Shown here piece after piece: positions 16,937 to 25,043 of a stretch of DNA of 64,000 nt (position 1 is the first letter of the stretch; the number at the start of each line of letters is the position of its first letter). The stretch is taken from contig CAWANP010000002.1 of NCBI GenBank assembly GCA_963783445.1, positions 310,001 through 374,000 of the forward strand, read 5' to 3'. This stretch comes from CAWANP01 sp963783445. GTDB lineage: Bacteria; Chloroflexota; Anaerolineae; JAAYZQ01. The notes under the pieces were generated by a model that did not search any database, was not told the DNA's origin, and saw nothing but the letters and a program-made list of their open reading frames with translations. Made by a program: the position numbers and the translations under genes.

Positions 16937-18540
16937 GTGAGGTTCCTTTCCTAGATGAGCCTCAACCGGTTCGCCAAGACCCTCAACCAACATGCGGTAG
17001 GTTTTTTCTATGCGGTCCCAGTGTTCCTCGCGGTCCAGGGACCAGAAGCGGCCGATGACCGTCGCCAACTGCCCACGCCCAATCGCTCGGCTTCGCGCTC
17101 CACCTGTTCGATATAGATGGCGCCGCTCTCCGGCCGCTCTCCGCGCCGGCCCAGCATGGAGTGCATGTAGACTTCCGGCACGCTTTCACGGCGGGCCATC
17201 TCCATCAGCGCCAATAGGTGGTCCACCGAACCATGAGAACTGTAAAAGGACACGATGCCCAGCAGATGCAGACGGGTGCCGTCCCGCTTCGCGCCCCGCA
17301 TAGCCCACAGGAAGGCTTCGTTTTCGAACCAGGAGCCATCCTCCAGCGATTGGTTGATGCGCACCCGGTCGGCGGCTACCACCCGGCCCCCGCCGATATG
17401 CAGATGCCCTGATTCCGAGTTGCCCACCGTGCCCTCTGGCATCCCCACGGCTGGGCCGGACGCCTGGAGCTGCGTGCTTGGCCACTGCGCGGCTAGGCTA
17501 TCCATCACTGGCGTATTGGCCTGAGCAATCAGATCGCCCGTTCCGCCATCGCCAATGCCCCAGCCATCCAGGATCAGGAGCAGAACACGCTGCTGTCTCT
17601 TAGTTCCCGTTGTTGTCAGGGGGTTGCTGATGAGACTCTGGCCCGTCATCGCTTCGGGCCGGGGTAACCCCATCAACTGCAATACAGTGGGCGCGACGTC
17701 GGTCAGCGCGCCGCCACCATGCAGGCGGAGGTCATCCTCCTGGCTGGGGTTGATGAGGATGCATGGTACTGGGCTGTCGGTGTGCCCGGTGTCGGTGGCG
17801 CCATCAGGATAGTACCAGCGTTCGACGGTGCCATGGTCGGCTGTTAAGACCGTGGTTACCCCCGCGGCGCGGGCAGCCTCCACCATGCGCCCCGCCTGGG
17901 TATCCACGGTCTCTACGGCAACCTGGATGGCATCGGGGTTCTCGATATGTCCGATGACGTCCACGTTACACAGGTTCACTGTTACAAGTGCGTTACCGGG
18001 ATCGCGCAGCGCCTCGATTGCCGCGTCGGCTACCGCAGCTGCCTTCATCTCTGGAGGCATGTCTGCATGGGAGGCTGGCCGTGGGGAGTCGACGACGATT
18101 CGCTTTTCGCCGGGTAAGGCTCCCTGTCCCTTGCCATTGAGGAAGAAACTGACGTGGATGGCTTTTTCTGACTCGACGATCTTGGTCTGCTGCAGTCCGG
18201 CTTGACTGACGACCTCAAAAAGGGTGTTCTCCAGGCGTCCCTGGGGTGGAAAAGCTACTTTGACCTCCAGATCCGGGTGATACTCGATCATGGTACTGAA
18301 GTGTATGGTCATGGGTGGGTGCGGAAAATGGGCAAAGTCGCGGTCTACAAAAGCTGAAGTCAGCTCGATCTCCCGCTCGCCCCGAATGTCATAGAAAATG
18401 ACATAATCTCCATCTCGGATGCTGCCTACTGGTTGGCCATCGGCATCCACACGGACCAGCGGTTCCAATGATTCATCCTCTTGGCCCGCGCGGTAGGCTG
18501 TGCGTACCGCTTCGGCCATCGGGTATTTGTCTGTTGTCAT
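16937..18540 (-). CDS. Circularly permuted cofactor-independent phosphoglycerate mutase-like enzyme
   Basis: ATG 18540 follows an ideal GGAGGAAG site. The protein starts with what is normally the second half of 2,3-bisphosphoglycerate-independent phosphoglycerate mutase (residues ~5-304: DGDYVIFYDIRGER, ESEKAIHVSFF, CNVDVIGH, TADHG, GHTDSPVP, DVAPTVLQLMGLP), and continues after a short linker with the normal first half (from ~318: LLILDGWGIG, MPEGTVGNSESGH, SHGSVDH). A one-base loss in a G-run near 17072 ends the frame at residue 510; the correct continuation (VIGRFWSLDREEHWDR) lies in the neighbouring frame. Family catalytic residues are kept: D325, S375, H436, R53, R56, K126, D194, H198, D235, H236, H253. 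The Asp of the LDGRD loop is replaced by Gly. Mutase or other phosphotransfer activity remains to be shown. Confidence 0.85.
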
Positions 18541-18899
18541 GTGCTTCCTCCGGAAGACTGGTGTGGTTGGCGTTCGAAGTCGCAAGTGCCCTTTTCAGGG
18601 CTACCAAGTGCCCGACGGCCAGACCTGACTACTGCTCGGGTATCCATTTTGCTGCCCCGACGGCCGCGAACGGCGGACATTGTACCTCAGTTGGCCGGTT
18701 TGTGGAAATCCAGATCGGGCGTTCGTTGGCGGTGCCCCGATGGAGGACGGTGGGCAAGGGGGGTCAGGGGAGAAGGGAGGTGATGCTTGCCAAATCACTC
18801 GTGTCAGGCTATAATGAATATCACGAATGCGCAGCCGGGGTACAGGACGCGCACGATTCCATCCATTGTCGTACTGCGAATCACAGACTGGGGGACAGA
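18541..18899. other. Divergent intergenic region
   Basis: This 359-base gap separates the minus-strand mutase gene from the plus-strand zinc-ribbon gene. It holds the mutase ribosome binding site next to 18541, a possible minus-strand -10 (TACAAT read on the complement near 18680) with no good -35, and the plus-strand promoter listed at 18787-18815. No coding region is supported. Confidence 0.6.
18787..18815 (+). promoter_or_regulatory. Sigma-70 type promoter
   Basis: TTGCCA (18787-18792) and TATAAT (18810-18815) have the ideal 17-base spacing. It would drive the zinc-ribbon gene at 18900 and possibly the PA14, obg and nadD genes beyond. Confidence 0.75.
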
Positions 18900-19196
18900 A
18901 TGTCATCCATTCCCAGAACAAGTGCTCTGAAACTGGCCAGCATGGCTCACGATTTGGGTGCCGAAGCTCTGCGGGGCCGACTGGAACGGAATGAAGCAGG
19001 TCGCTGGACAATTGGCCATATTGAGATCGAATCATGGCTTTCGCGCCATGACGGCAGTGAGTTGGTTCTCGCCGCAGCCGCTATCGATGAAGGTACGCCC
19101 ATGACTTATACTCGCACCTGCCGGACCTGCGGCCGTGACTACGAAGGAAGGACCTGCCTTCACTGTGAGTCAGTTCGCCAGCGTCTTCGCGGCTGA
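18900..19196 (+). CDS. Small protein with C-terminal zinc ribbon
   Basis: This 98-residue protein has an N-terminal basic helical segment with a phrase like that of short DNA-binding modules (RWTIGHIEIESWLSRHDG, residues ~39-56). The C-terminus has two CxxC pairs (CRTCGRDYEGRTCLHC, ~75-90) that should bind zinc. I do not recognise a family. The ATG is 85 bases behind a good promoter, with GGGGGACAG upstream as a weak ribosome site. It ends 13 bases before the PA14 gene. A nucleic-acid-binding or regulatory role is a guess from size and fold. Confidence 0.65.
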   Translation: MSSIPRTSALKLASMAHDLGAEALRGRLERNEAGRWTIGHIEIESWLSRHDGSELVLAAAAIDEGTPMTYTRTCRTCGRDYEGRTCLHCESVRQRLRG

Positions 19197-19209
19197 GGGA
19201 GGTATGGAC

Positions 19210-20571
19210 ATGCAAAACGAATACAGGATACCGAAACAGGTTCTTGCTGGAACGGGGTTGCTGCTCGCCTTGGTTGCCCTGAATCTGCTCGTGGCCGGTG
19301 CAGTAGATGCCCTGCCTTTGTCTCCAGAGCAGGCCGTGCCCAGCCACGGCGACACTGGTCTACGATTAGAGCTGGAGTCCGGTGCCTCTGCTGCCAGTAC
19401 CGCCTTTCTGCCATTGGTTCTGAGAAGCGAATCGGCTGCCAATGTGTGGGTGGCTGAGTACTATGACAATGGGAGCCTGAACGGTGACCCAGTCAGGACG
19501 GTCGAGGAAAAGCGGATAGACTATGATTGGGAGGAAGACGCACCACCCGGCTTGCCGGACAACTACTACTCCATCCGCTGGACCGGAGTGTGGGACTTTG
19601 ACGCCGGCGACTATACCTTTTTTGTCTATGCTGACGATGGTGTGCGCCTGTGGCTGGATGGCGTCTTGGTGATCGACGCCTGGCGACCAGGCATGGGTGA
19701 TCACGATGAAACTGTGCGGGTGGCCGTGGCAGGTCCACACAGGGTCAAAGTTGAGTACTATGAGGGCGCGGGTGATGCAGCCATCCGCGTCCGCTGGCGC
19801 CGCACAGACCTGTTCCCTGTGTGGAGCGGCGACTACTATGACAACCCGTGGGTGGAGGGCAAATCCCGCTTCTCCCAGGAAGACGCTGCGATCCAGTTTG
19901 ACTGGGTCGATGGCTGTCCCGAGGATCTGCCCCCCAATAGCTGCAATCGTTTCTCCATTGCCTGGGAGGCGGAACCAGTGTTTGAAGTGGGCACGTACCG
20001 CGTCCACCTCTATGCAGATGAGGGCTATCGTCTCGATGTGGAGGATGGTCCGCAAGCAAATGATGGTTGGTATGAGGGGCAGTCCGCTGAGGATGACTAC
20101 TATGACTTTGACGTGACGAGCATCGAGACCCGCCAGATCGGCTATGATTTCCATGACCAGGGTGGTCCTGCTGAGGCCCGCCTTTGGATCGTGAATCTGG
20201 CACATCCTCTCTGGACGACAGAGTACTATAGCAACCGGAATCTGACCGGCACGCCAGACATCACCCGCGAGGAATCGGCCGTTTTCCACGATTGGGGATT
20301 GGGCAAACCGGCCCATGGGCTGCCCACCAACAATTTCTCCGCTCGGTGGAGCGGCAAGCGCTACTTTCATGCCGGGTTCTATCGCTTTGGCGTTTTTGCC
20401 GATGATGGTGTACGCCTGCGCGTGAACGGCGATCTGCTGGTGAATGCCTGGCAAGTGGGCAGGGGCACGCACTATGGCTTGCTGACCTTTTTGACCACCG
20501 GCTACCATGATGTGGTCGTCGAATACTTTGAGGGCGAGGGCGAGGCCGAAGTCCGGTATTGGTGGGAATAG
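19210..20571 (+). CDS. Exported protein with three PA14-type domains
   Basis: The product is about 453 residues, starting at ATG 19210, 8 bases behind GAGGGAGG; ATG 19204 is also possible. A signal helix is followed by three repeated ~125-residue PA14-like beta-barrel domains. Each starts with W..EYY.N or a close variant, contains W or YDW-type aromatic signatures, and has YADDGVRLWLDG (first), YADEGYRLDVEDG (second) or FADDGVRLRVNG (third). The DDG loops of PA14 domains bind calcium and often glycans; the middle domain has DEG instead. It is probably secreted or envelope-bound and sugar-binding. It lies only 7 bases ahead of obg. Confidence 0.82.
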   Translation: MQNEYRIPKQVLAGTGLLLALVALNLLVAGAVDALPLSPEQAVPSHGDTGLRLELESGASAASTAFLPLVLRSESAANVWVAEYYDNGSLNGDPVRTVEEKRIDYDWEEDAPPGLPDNYYSIRWTGVWDFDAGDYTFFVYADDGVRLWLDGVLVIDAWRPGMGDHDETVRVAVAGPHRVKVEYYEGAGDAAIRVRWRRTDLFPVWSGDYYDNPWVEGKSRFSQEDAAIQFDWVDGCPEDLPPNSCNRFSIAWEAEPVFEVGTYRVHLYADEGYRLDVEDGPQANDGWYEGQSAEDDYYDFDVTSIETRQIGYDFHDQGGPAEARLWIVNLAHPLWTTEYYSNRNLTGTPDITREESAVFHDWGLGKPAHGLPTNNFSARWSGKRYFHAGFYRFGVFADDGVRLRVNGDLLVNAWQVGRGTHYGLLTFLTTGYHDVVVEYFEGEGEAEVRYWWE

Positions 20572-20578
20572 GATAGGT

Positions 20579-21841
20579 ATGTTCTTCGACGAAGCCAAGA
20601 TTTATGTCAAAGGCGGTGATGGCGGCGACGGCTGCGTTGCCTTTCGCCGTGAGAAGTACGTGCCCTTTGGTGGCCCAAGCGGAGGCCATGGCGGTGCAGG
20701 GGGTAGTGTCTACCTGGTGGTGGACCGCAATCTGAACACCTTGGTGCATTTCAAGAGCCGGTCCCATTTCAAGGCTGATCCTGGTGTGCGGGGCAGTGGG
20801 CAGAAACAGCAGGGCAAAAGGGGAGGGGATCGCCTGGTCCCCGTCGCGCCGGGCACGATGGTCTATGACGCTGATACAGGCAAGCTTTTGGGCGATCTGG
20901 TGGACGATGGCCAGCGCCTGTTGGTGGCAAAAGGTGGGCGGGGCGGTCGTGGCAACAGCGCTTTTGCCTCCCCCACCAATCAGGCTCCCCGCATGGCAGA
21001 GCACGGGGAGCCTGCCCCGGAGCGCTGGCTGCGCTTGGAACTGAAGCTCATCGCTGACGTAGGTGTCATCGGCATGCCCAACGCGGGCAAGAGTACCCTG
21101 CTTTCGGTTGTCAGCGCTGCCCGGCCCAAGATCGCAGCCTATCCCTTTACCACCCTCCAGCCCAATCTGGGTGTGGTTCAGTTGGACGAATACAGATCCT
21201 TTGTTGTGGCTGATGTGCCGGGCCTTATCGAGGGCGCCAGTGACGGGGCTGGCCTTGGCCATCAGTTCCTTCGCCACGTAGAGCGTACTCGCCTTCTCAT
21301 CCACCTATTGGATGGGGGCGCCTCCGATCCCCTGGCCGACTATGAGCTGATCAACAAGGAGTTGGCCCAGTTCAGCCAGCGCCTGGCGGCCAAGCCCCAG
21401 CTTGTCGTGCTCAACAAGATGGACCTGCCCGATGCCCAAGCCTGGTGGTCGTTGGTAGAGGATGAGATGGGCGAGCGGAACGTCGAGGTCCATGCCATCT
21501 CAGCAGTCAGCAAGGAGGGCGTGCGACCGTTGATGCAGCGCACGTCTGCCTTGCTGCAGTCCCTGCCGCCCCCCGAGCCGGAGCAAGATGAGGTTGCCAT
21601 TTTGCGGCCGGCGGAGCATGAAGACGTCTTTACCGTTGAAGAGGTGGAGGCTGGTTGGCGCGTCCGGGGCGTGCGCGTGGAGCGAGTGGCAGCGATGACT
21701 CCCTTTGTGCTTCCCGAGGCTGTAGCTCGCTTTCAACGTCAGTTGCGGGCCATGGGTGTGGTGGATGTGTTGGAAGAGCGTGGTGTAGAGCCGGGGGATA
21801 TGGTGCTCATTGGCGAGCAGGAGTTGGAATGGCAGCCTTGA
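20579..21841 (+). CDS. obg: Obg family GTPase
   Basis: This 420-residue protein is the essential ribosome-associated GTPase Obg/CgtA, which acts in 50S subunit maturation and stress control. The Gly-rich Obg fold occupies residues ~1-158 (KGGDGGDGCVAFRREKYVP). The G domain has G1 GMPNAGKST near 164, G2 PFTTLQPNLG, G3 DVPGLIEGA and G4 NKMD. A C-terminal OCT domain is present from about residue 345. It starts 7 bases behind the PA14 gene and overlaps nadD by 13 bases, an obg-nadD pairing common in bacteria. Confidence 0.97.
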   Translation: MFFDEAKIYVKGGDGGDGCVAFRREKYVPFGGPSGGHGGAGGSVYLVVDRNLNTLVHFKSRSHFKADPGVRGSGQKQQGKRGGDRLVPVAPGTMVYDADTGKLLGDLVDDGQRLLVAKGGRGGRGNSAFASPTNQAPRMAEHGEPAPERWLRLELKLIADVGVIGMPNAGKSTLLSVVSAARPKIAAYPFTTLQPNLGVVQLDEYRSFVVADVPGLIEGASDGAGLGHQFLRHVERTRLLIHLLDGGASDPLADYELINKELAQFSQRLAAKPQLVVLNKMDLPDAQAWWSLVEDEMGERNVEVHAISAVSKEGVRPLMQRTSALLQSLPPPEPEQDEVAILRPAEHEDVFTVEEVEAGWRVRGVRVERVAAMTPFVLPEAVARFQRQLRAMGVVDVLEERGVEPGDMVLIGEQELEWQP

Positions 21842-22461
21842 CCCAGCGTGGTGCCGAACCGGTCGCACGGCTAGGTATCCTGGGCGGTACCTTCGATCCG
21901 ATCCACCATGGTCACCTGGTTGCTGCCGTCGAAGCCTGGAGCCAACTCCGATTGGACAAGGTCCTGGTTGCGCCAGCGGGAATCCCTCCCCACAAACCAA
22001 AAAGACCCATTTCTTCGACCAGTCATCGGCTGCGCATGGTTGAAATGGCTGTCGCCGGTCGACCTTGTTTTGAGGTCTCACCTGTGGACCTGGAGCGCCC
22101 AGGACCTTGCTATACGGTGAATACCCTGGAGCGATTGCGGGCCGAATGGGGTCCCAAGCCAGCTTTTTTCTTCATCGTGGGCGCTGACTCGCTGGCAGAG
22201 TTGGTAACCTGGTACAAGCCCCATCGCCTGATCAATCTCTGCGAACTGGCCGTTGTGGCCCGTCCCGGAATCGAGGTTGATCTCCCCCGACTGGAGGCGC
22301 AGCTGCCGGGCCTTTCGTCCCGTGTCCACTGGGTACAAATGCCACTCTTGCAGATCTCTTCCAGCGACCTGCGAGCCCGGGTGCGGGAAGGGCGACCCAT
22401 CTCTTATTTGGTACCAAGAGGCGTAGAGGCGTATATTTCCGAGCGAAACCTTTATGTGTAG
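21829..22461 (+). CDS. nadD: Nicotinate-nucleotide adenylyltransferase
   Basis: This 210-residue enzyme joins ATP and nicotinate mononucleotide to make deamido-NAD in NAD synthesis. The nucleotidyltransferase motif GGTFDPIHHGHL is at residues ~18-29 and the second motif SSSDLRARVREG near residue 180. PPHKP, just after the first motif region, and FFIVGADSLAELVTWY are typical of NadD. ATG 21829 overlaps the end of obg by 13 bases, so the two are translationally linked. Length and motifs agree with the family. Confidence 0.95.
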   Translation: MAALTQRGAEPVARLGILGGTFDPIHHGHLVAAVEAWSQLRLDKVLVAPAGIPPHKPKRPISSTSHRLRMVEMAVAGRPCFEVSPVDLERPGPCYTVNTLERLRAEWGPKPAFFFIVGADSLAELVTWYKPHRLINLCELAVVARPGIEVDLPRLEAQLPGLSSRVHWVQMPLLQISSSDLRARVREGRPISYLVPRGVEAYISERNLYV

Positions 22462-22577
22462 GCGACCCAATCACAGGGTCTGGCTCCTGACAAGTAGCGA
22501 ATGACGATGAACGAAACATATTGTACTCGTCGATCGACCGACGGTCGCTGAAATGATAAGGAGGTTTAGGTAGAAAG

Positions 22578-23306
22578 ATGGCCTTTCTATTGGAAGAACT
22601 TGGCTGGCCCGATGTACAGGAATACCTTCAGCACGACGACCGGCTGATCTTGGTGGTGGGAAGCACCGAGCAGCACGGCCGGCACATGACCTTTGCCAGT
22701 GATACCTGGCAACCGTGGGAGATTGCTCAGCGGCTCAGCGAGCGGACCGGTGTGTTGCTGGCGCCACCGGTGAACTATGGCATGTCCCTCCATCACCTGG
22801 GATTTCCTGGCAGTCTGAGCCTGCGACCTCACACCCTGTCTTCCATCATCGTGGACCTGCTGGAAAGCGCCTACCAGCAGGGTTTCCGGAAGATTTTCAT
22901 CCTCAATGGTCATGGAGGCAACACCGCGCCCATCCGCGTGGCCGTCATTGAGGCTCTGAACGAACTCCCTGGTCTGCAGGTTCGAGCTGAGGCCTGGTGG
23001 CGTGTGCCAGAGATCCAGCAGGTCTTTGAGATGGCTGGTCTCAACGCCCCGGGTCATGCCGATGCAGGTGAGACATCCGTGGTAATGGCCATCCGTCCCG
23101 ACGTTGTACGACTGGACCGGGCAGAGTACAGTCCAGGCGCGCCTATGCCCTTGTTTTTGACAAAGCAGGTCTTTCAAGAGCATTTCCCTCACGGTGTGAT
23201 TGGGACTGATCCTCGACAAGCGTCGGCGGAAATCGGAGAGCAGGTCCTGGCGGCAGCAGTTCAGGAATTCGAGAAGCTCCTTGGGGAGTGGATGCCAGGC
23301 ATATAG
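22578..23306 (+). CDS. Creatininase family protein
   Basis: The 242-residue product has the creatininase amidohydrolase fold. Metal-site motifs are visible: STEQHGRHM near residue 29, DT near 42, NGHGGNTA near 111 and HADAGETSV near 155. Family members include creatininase, mycofactocin MftE and the FAPy deformylase ArfB; nothing here tells which. It stands alone behind an AAGGAGG site and before a strong terminator, so it is probably a single-gene unit or the last gene of the obg-nadD transcript. Confidence 0.88.
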   Translation: MAFLLEELGWPDVQEYLQHDDRLILVVGSTEQHGRHMTFASDTWQPWEIAQRLSERTGVLLAPPVNYGMSLHHLGFPGSLSLRPHTLSSIIVDLLESAYQQGFRKIFILNGHGGNTAPIRVAVIEALNELPGLQVRAEAWWRVPEIQQVFEMAGLNAPGHADAGETSVVMAIRPDVVRLDRAEYSPGAPMPLFLTKQVFQEHFPHGVIGTDPRQASAEIGEQVLAAAVQEFEKLLGEWMPGI

Positions 23307-23342
23307 TCGTTGCCGCAAACGGACGTGAGATACACCGACTCG

Positions 23343-23373
23343 AGTCCCTGTCTGCTTAGGACAGGGACTTTTT
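23343..23373 (+). terminator. Rho-independent terminator
   Basis: A perfect 10-base-pair stem (23343-23352 with 23360-23369), a 7-base loop and a T-run to 23373 follow the creatininase-family gene. Confidence 0.9.
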
Positions 23374-23463
23374 CATATGTGAGGCAAAGTGCGACATACC
23401 AAGGGTGAAAGTCTGGGCCTACAGTTTCCACATGTCCACGCCCACATGGGTTAAGCGGTCAAA

Positions 23464-23492
23464 TTGCATAAAGAAACAAAGTGTGATATAAT
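23464..23492 (+). promoter_or_regulatory. Promoter of the amino-acid ABC transporter operon
   Basis: TTGCAT (23464-23469) and TATAAT (23487-23492) with 17-base spacing. Transcription should start near 23499, leaving a leader of about 285 bases before the binding-protein gene. Confidence 0.75.
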
Positions 23493-23499
23493 GGCTGTG

Positions 23500-23784
23500 T
23501 TGTCGCAGATCCAGCTATGGTGATGTTCACGCCTGCTAGTGAAAATGGCGCCCCAGCAGGCGTGGCCGACTGTATCGTCGGGATTTGGCTGTATTGTGGT
23601 TCCCCGTCCCGGAAGAGGCGCGTGCGTTTGGCGTCCTTGGACAAGTTCTCCGTCGTACTTCTGAAAACAGGATAGCTAAAACAGGATAGCTGTAGAAAGG
23701 GGGTGTTCATCCGCTGAAAGCCTTGGGCGAGAATGGCGATCGATGTGAGAGGAGACATTCAAGAACCTGAAGGAGGAGGAAACG
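23500..23784 (+). other. Long structured 5' leader of the amino-acid transporter operon
   Basis: No gene is supported between the promoter and the ATG at 23785. The leader has a perfect 10-base-pair stem (23528-23537 with 23555-23564) around a 17-base loop, a perfect tandem 14-base repeat (23664-23677 and 23678-23691), and a strong GGAGGAGGA ribosome site just before the ATG. It does not match a riboswitch class that I recognise. Confidence 0.5.
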
Positions 23785-24921
23785 ATGAACCGTAAGACCC
23801 TGTCTGTCCTGCTGACACTGTTGATTCTGATTGCCCTGGTGCTGACCGCTTGTGGTGCCAGCCAGGAGTGCCCCGAGTGCCCAGAGTGCCCCAAAGCCGA
23901 GTGCCCTGAATGCCCCGAGTGCCCAAAGGCGGCCGAGTGTCCTGAATGCCCCGAAGCAGCTGGCGGCCAAGACATCATGGGGACTGCTGTGGACCGCGGA
24001 AAGTTGATCTGCGGCTCTCGTACTGATCTGCTGGGTTTTGGCTATCTGGATGAGAACGGCACGAACGTCGGCTTTGATATCGACCTCTGCCGCGCTGTCG
24101 CTGTTGCCCTCTTTAACGACCCTGAGGCCGTGGAGTTTGTGCCGCTGACGGCTGCCGAGCGCGGCCCCGCCCTGCAGACGGGTGAGATCGACATGCTGTC
24201 CCGGAACGTCACCTGGACTACCAGCCGCGACGCCCAATGGGGCAACTTTACCCAGGTCATGTTCTACGATGGCCAGGGCATGATGGCCCGCAAAGCCGAT
24301 GGCTATACCACGCTGGAGGATCTGGACGGCGCCACAGTGTGTGTGACCACTGGCACCACGACTGAAAAGAACCTGGCCGACAACTTTCGCCAGCGCGGCC
24401 TGGCGTACGAGGCTGTGACCTTTGAGGATACCGCGGCGGTTTATAGCGCCTATGAGGATGGCCGCTGCGACGCTTCCACCAGTGACAAATCCCAGCTAGC
24501 GGCTGTCCGAGAGGGATTTGCGAACCCCGACGACCACATTATCATGGACGTCACCATGTCCAAGGAGCCGCTGACGCCGGCCGTACCCACGGGGGATGAC
24601 AAGTGGTTTGATGTGGTCAAGACCGTCATGTGGGTCCTCATCAATGCCGAGGAGTTGGGCATCACCGCCGACAATGTGGATGAGATGATGGCCAGTGACA
24701 ACATTCCCACTCTGCGTCTGTTGGGGGTGGAAGGAAGCTTCGGCCAGGAGGATCTCGGCCTTTCAACAGACTTTGCAGCGAACGTGATCCGCGCCGTGGG
24801 CAACTATGGCGAGATCTATGACCGCTACATGGGACCCGATGGCGATGCCTTCGAGCTGCCGCGTGGCCCCAACAAGCTGTGGAGCGATGGAGGACTGATG
24901 TACGCTCCGCCAGCCCGCTAG
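23785..24921 (+). CDS. Amino-acid ABC transporter substrate-binding lipoprotein, AapJ-like
   Basis: This 378-residue lipoprotein (lipobox LTAC near residue 22) binds amino acids for the transporter encoded directly downstream. The mature N-terminus carries an unusual linker, residues ~28-53, of repeated CPEC/CPK units with about a dozen cysteines. The SBP_bac_3 domain follows, with GFDIDLCRAVA and the AapJ/BztA-like signatures LTAAERGPALQTGEIDML and SRNVTWTTSRD. AapJ-type proteins in other bacteria bind L-amino acids broadly. The 121-base gap to the first permease contains a stable hairpin. Confidence 0.93.
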   Translation: MNRKTLSVLLTLLILIALVLTACGASQECPECPECPKAECPECPECPKAAECPECPEAAGGQDIMGTAVDRGKLICGSRTDLLGFGYLDENGTNVGFDIDLCRAVAVALFNDPEAVEFVPLTAAERGPALQTGEIDMLSRNVTWTTSRDAQWGNFTQVMFYDGQGMMARKADGYTTLEDLDGATVCVTTGTTTEKNLADNFRQRGLAYEAVTFEDTAAVYSAYEDGRCDASTSDKSQLAAVREGFANPDDHIIMDVTMSKEPLTPAVPTGDDKWFDVVKTVMWVLINAEELGITADNVDEMMASDNIPTLRLLGVEGSFGQEDLGLSTDFAANVIRAVGNYGEIYDRYMGPDGDAFELPRGPNKLWSDGGLMYAPPAR

Positions 24922-24984
24922 GCCATATCCCTAGGGCTGGGGTGTAGCCCTGGCCTACCGGCGTTGCATCAAACCACGCAGCCT

Positions 24985-25023
24985 TGCGAGGGTCAAAGCG
25001 AAACGCGCTTCGCTACCCTCGCA
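24985..25023 (+). other. Stem-loop between binding-protein and permease genes
   Basis: Arms 24985-24993/25015-25023 and 24997-25002/25009-25014 make 15 base pairs with a 3-base bulge and a 6-base loop. There is no T-run. Such stems commonly protect the upstream binding-protein mRNA and lower permease expression. Confidence 0.7.
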
Positions 25024-25043
25024 GGGCTGCAGGCGATGACCTC

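Noticed and set aside
23664..23691. Two perfect 14-base direct repeats as a start of a CRISPR array
   Set aside because: They are adjacent with no spacer, only two copies occur, and no cas gene is near.
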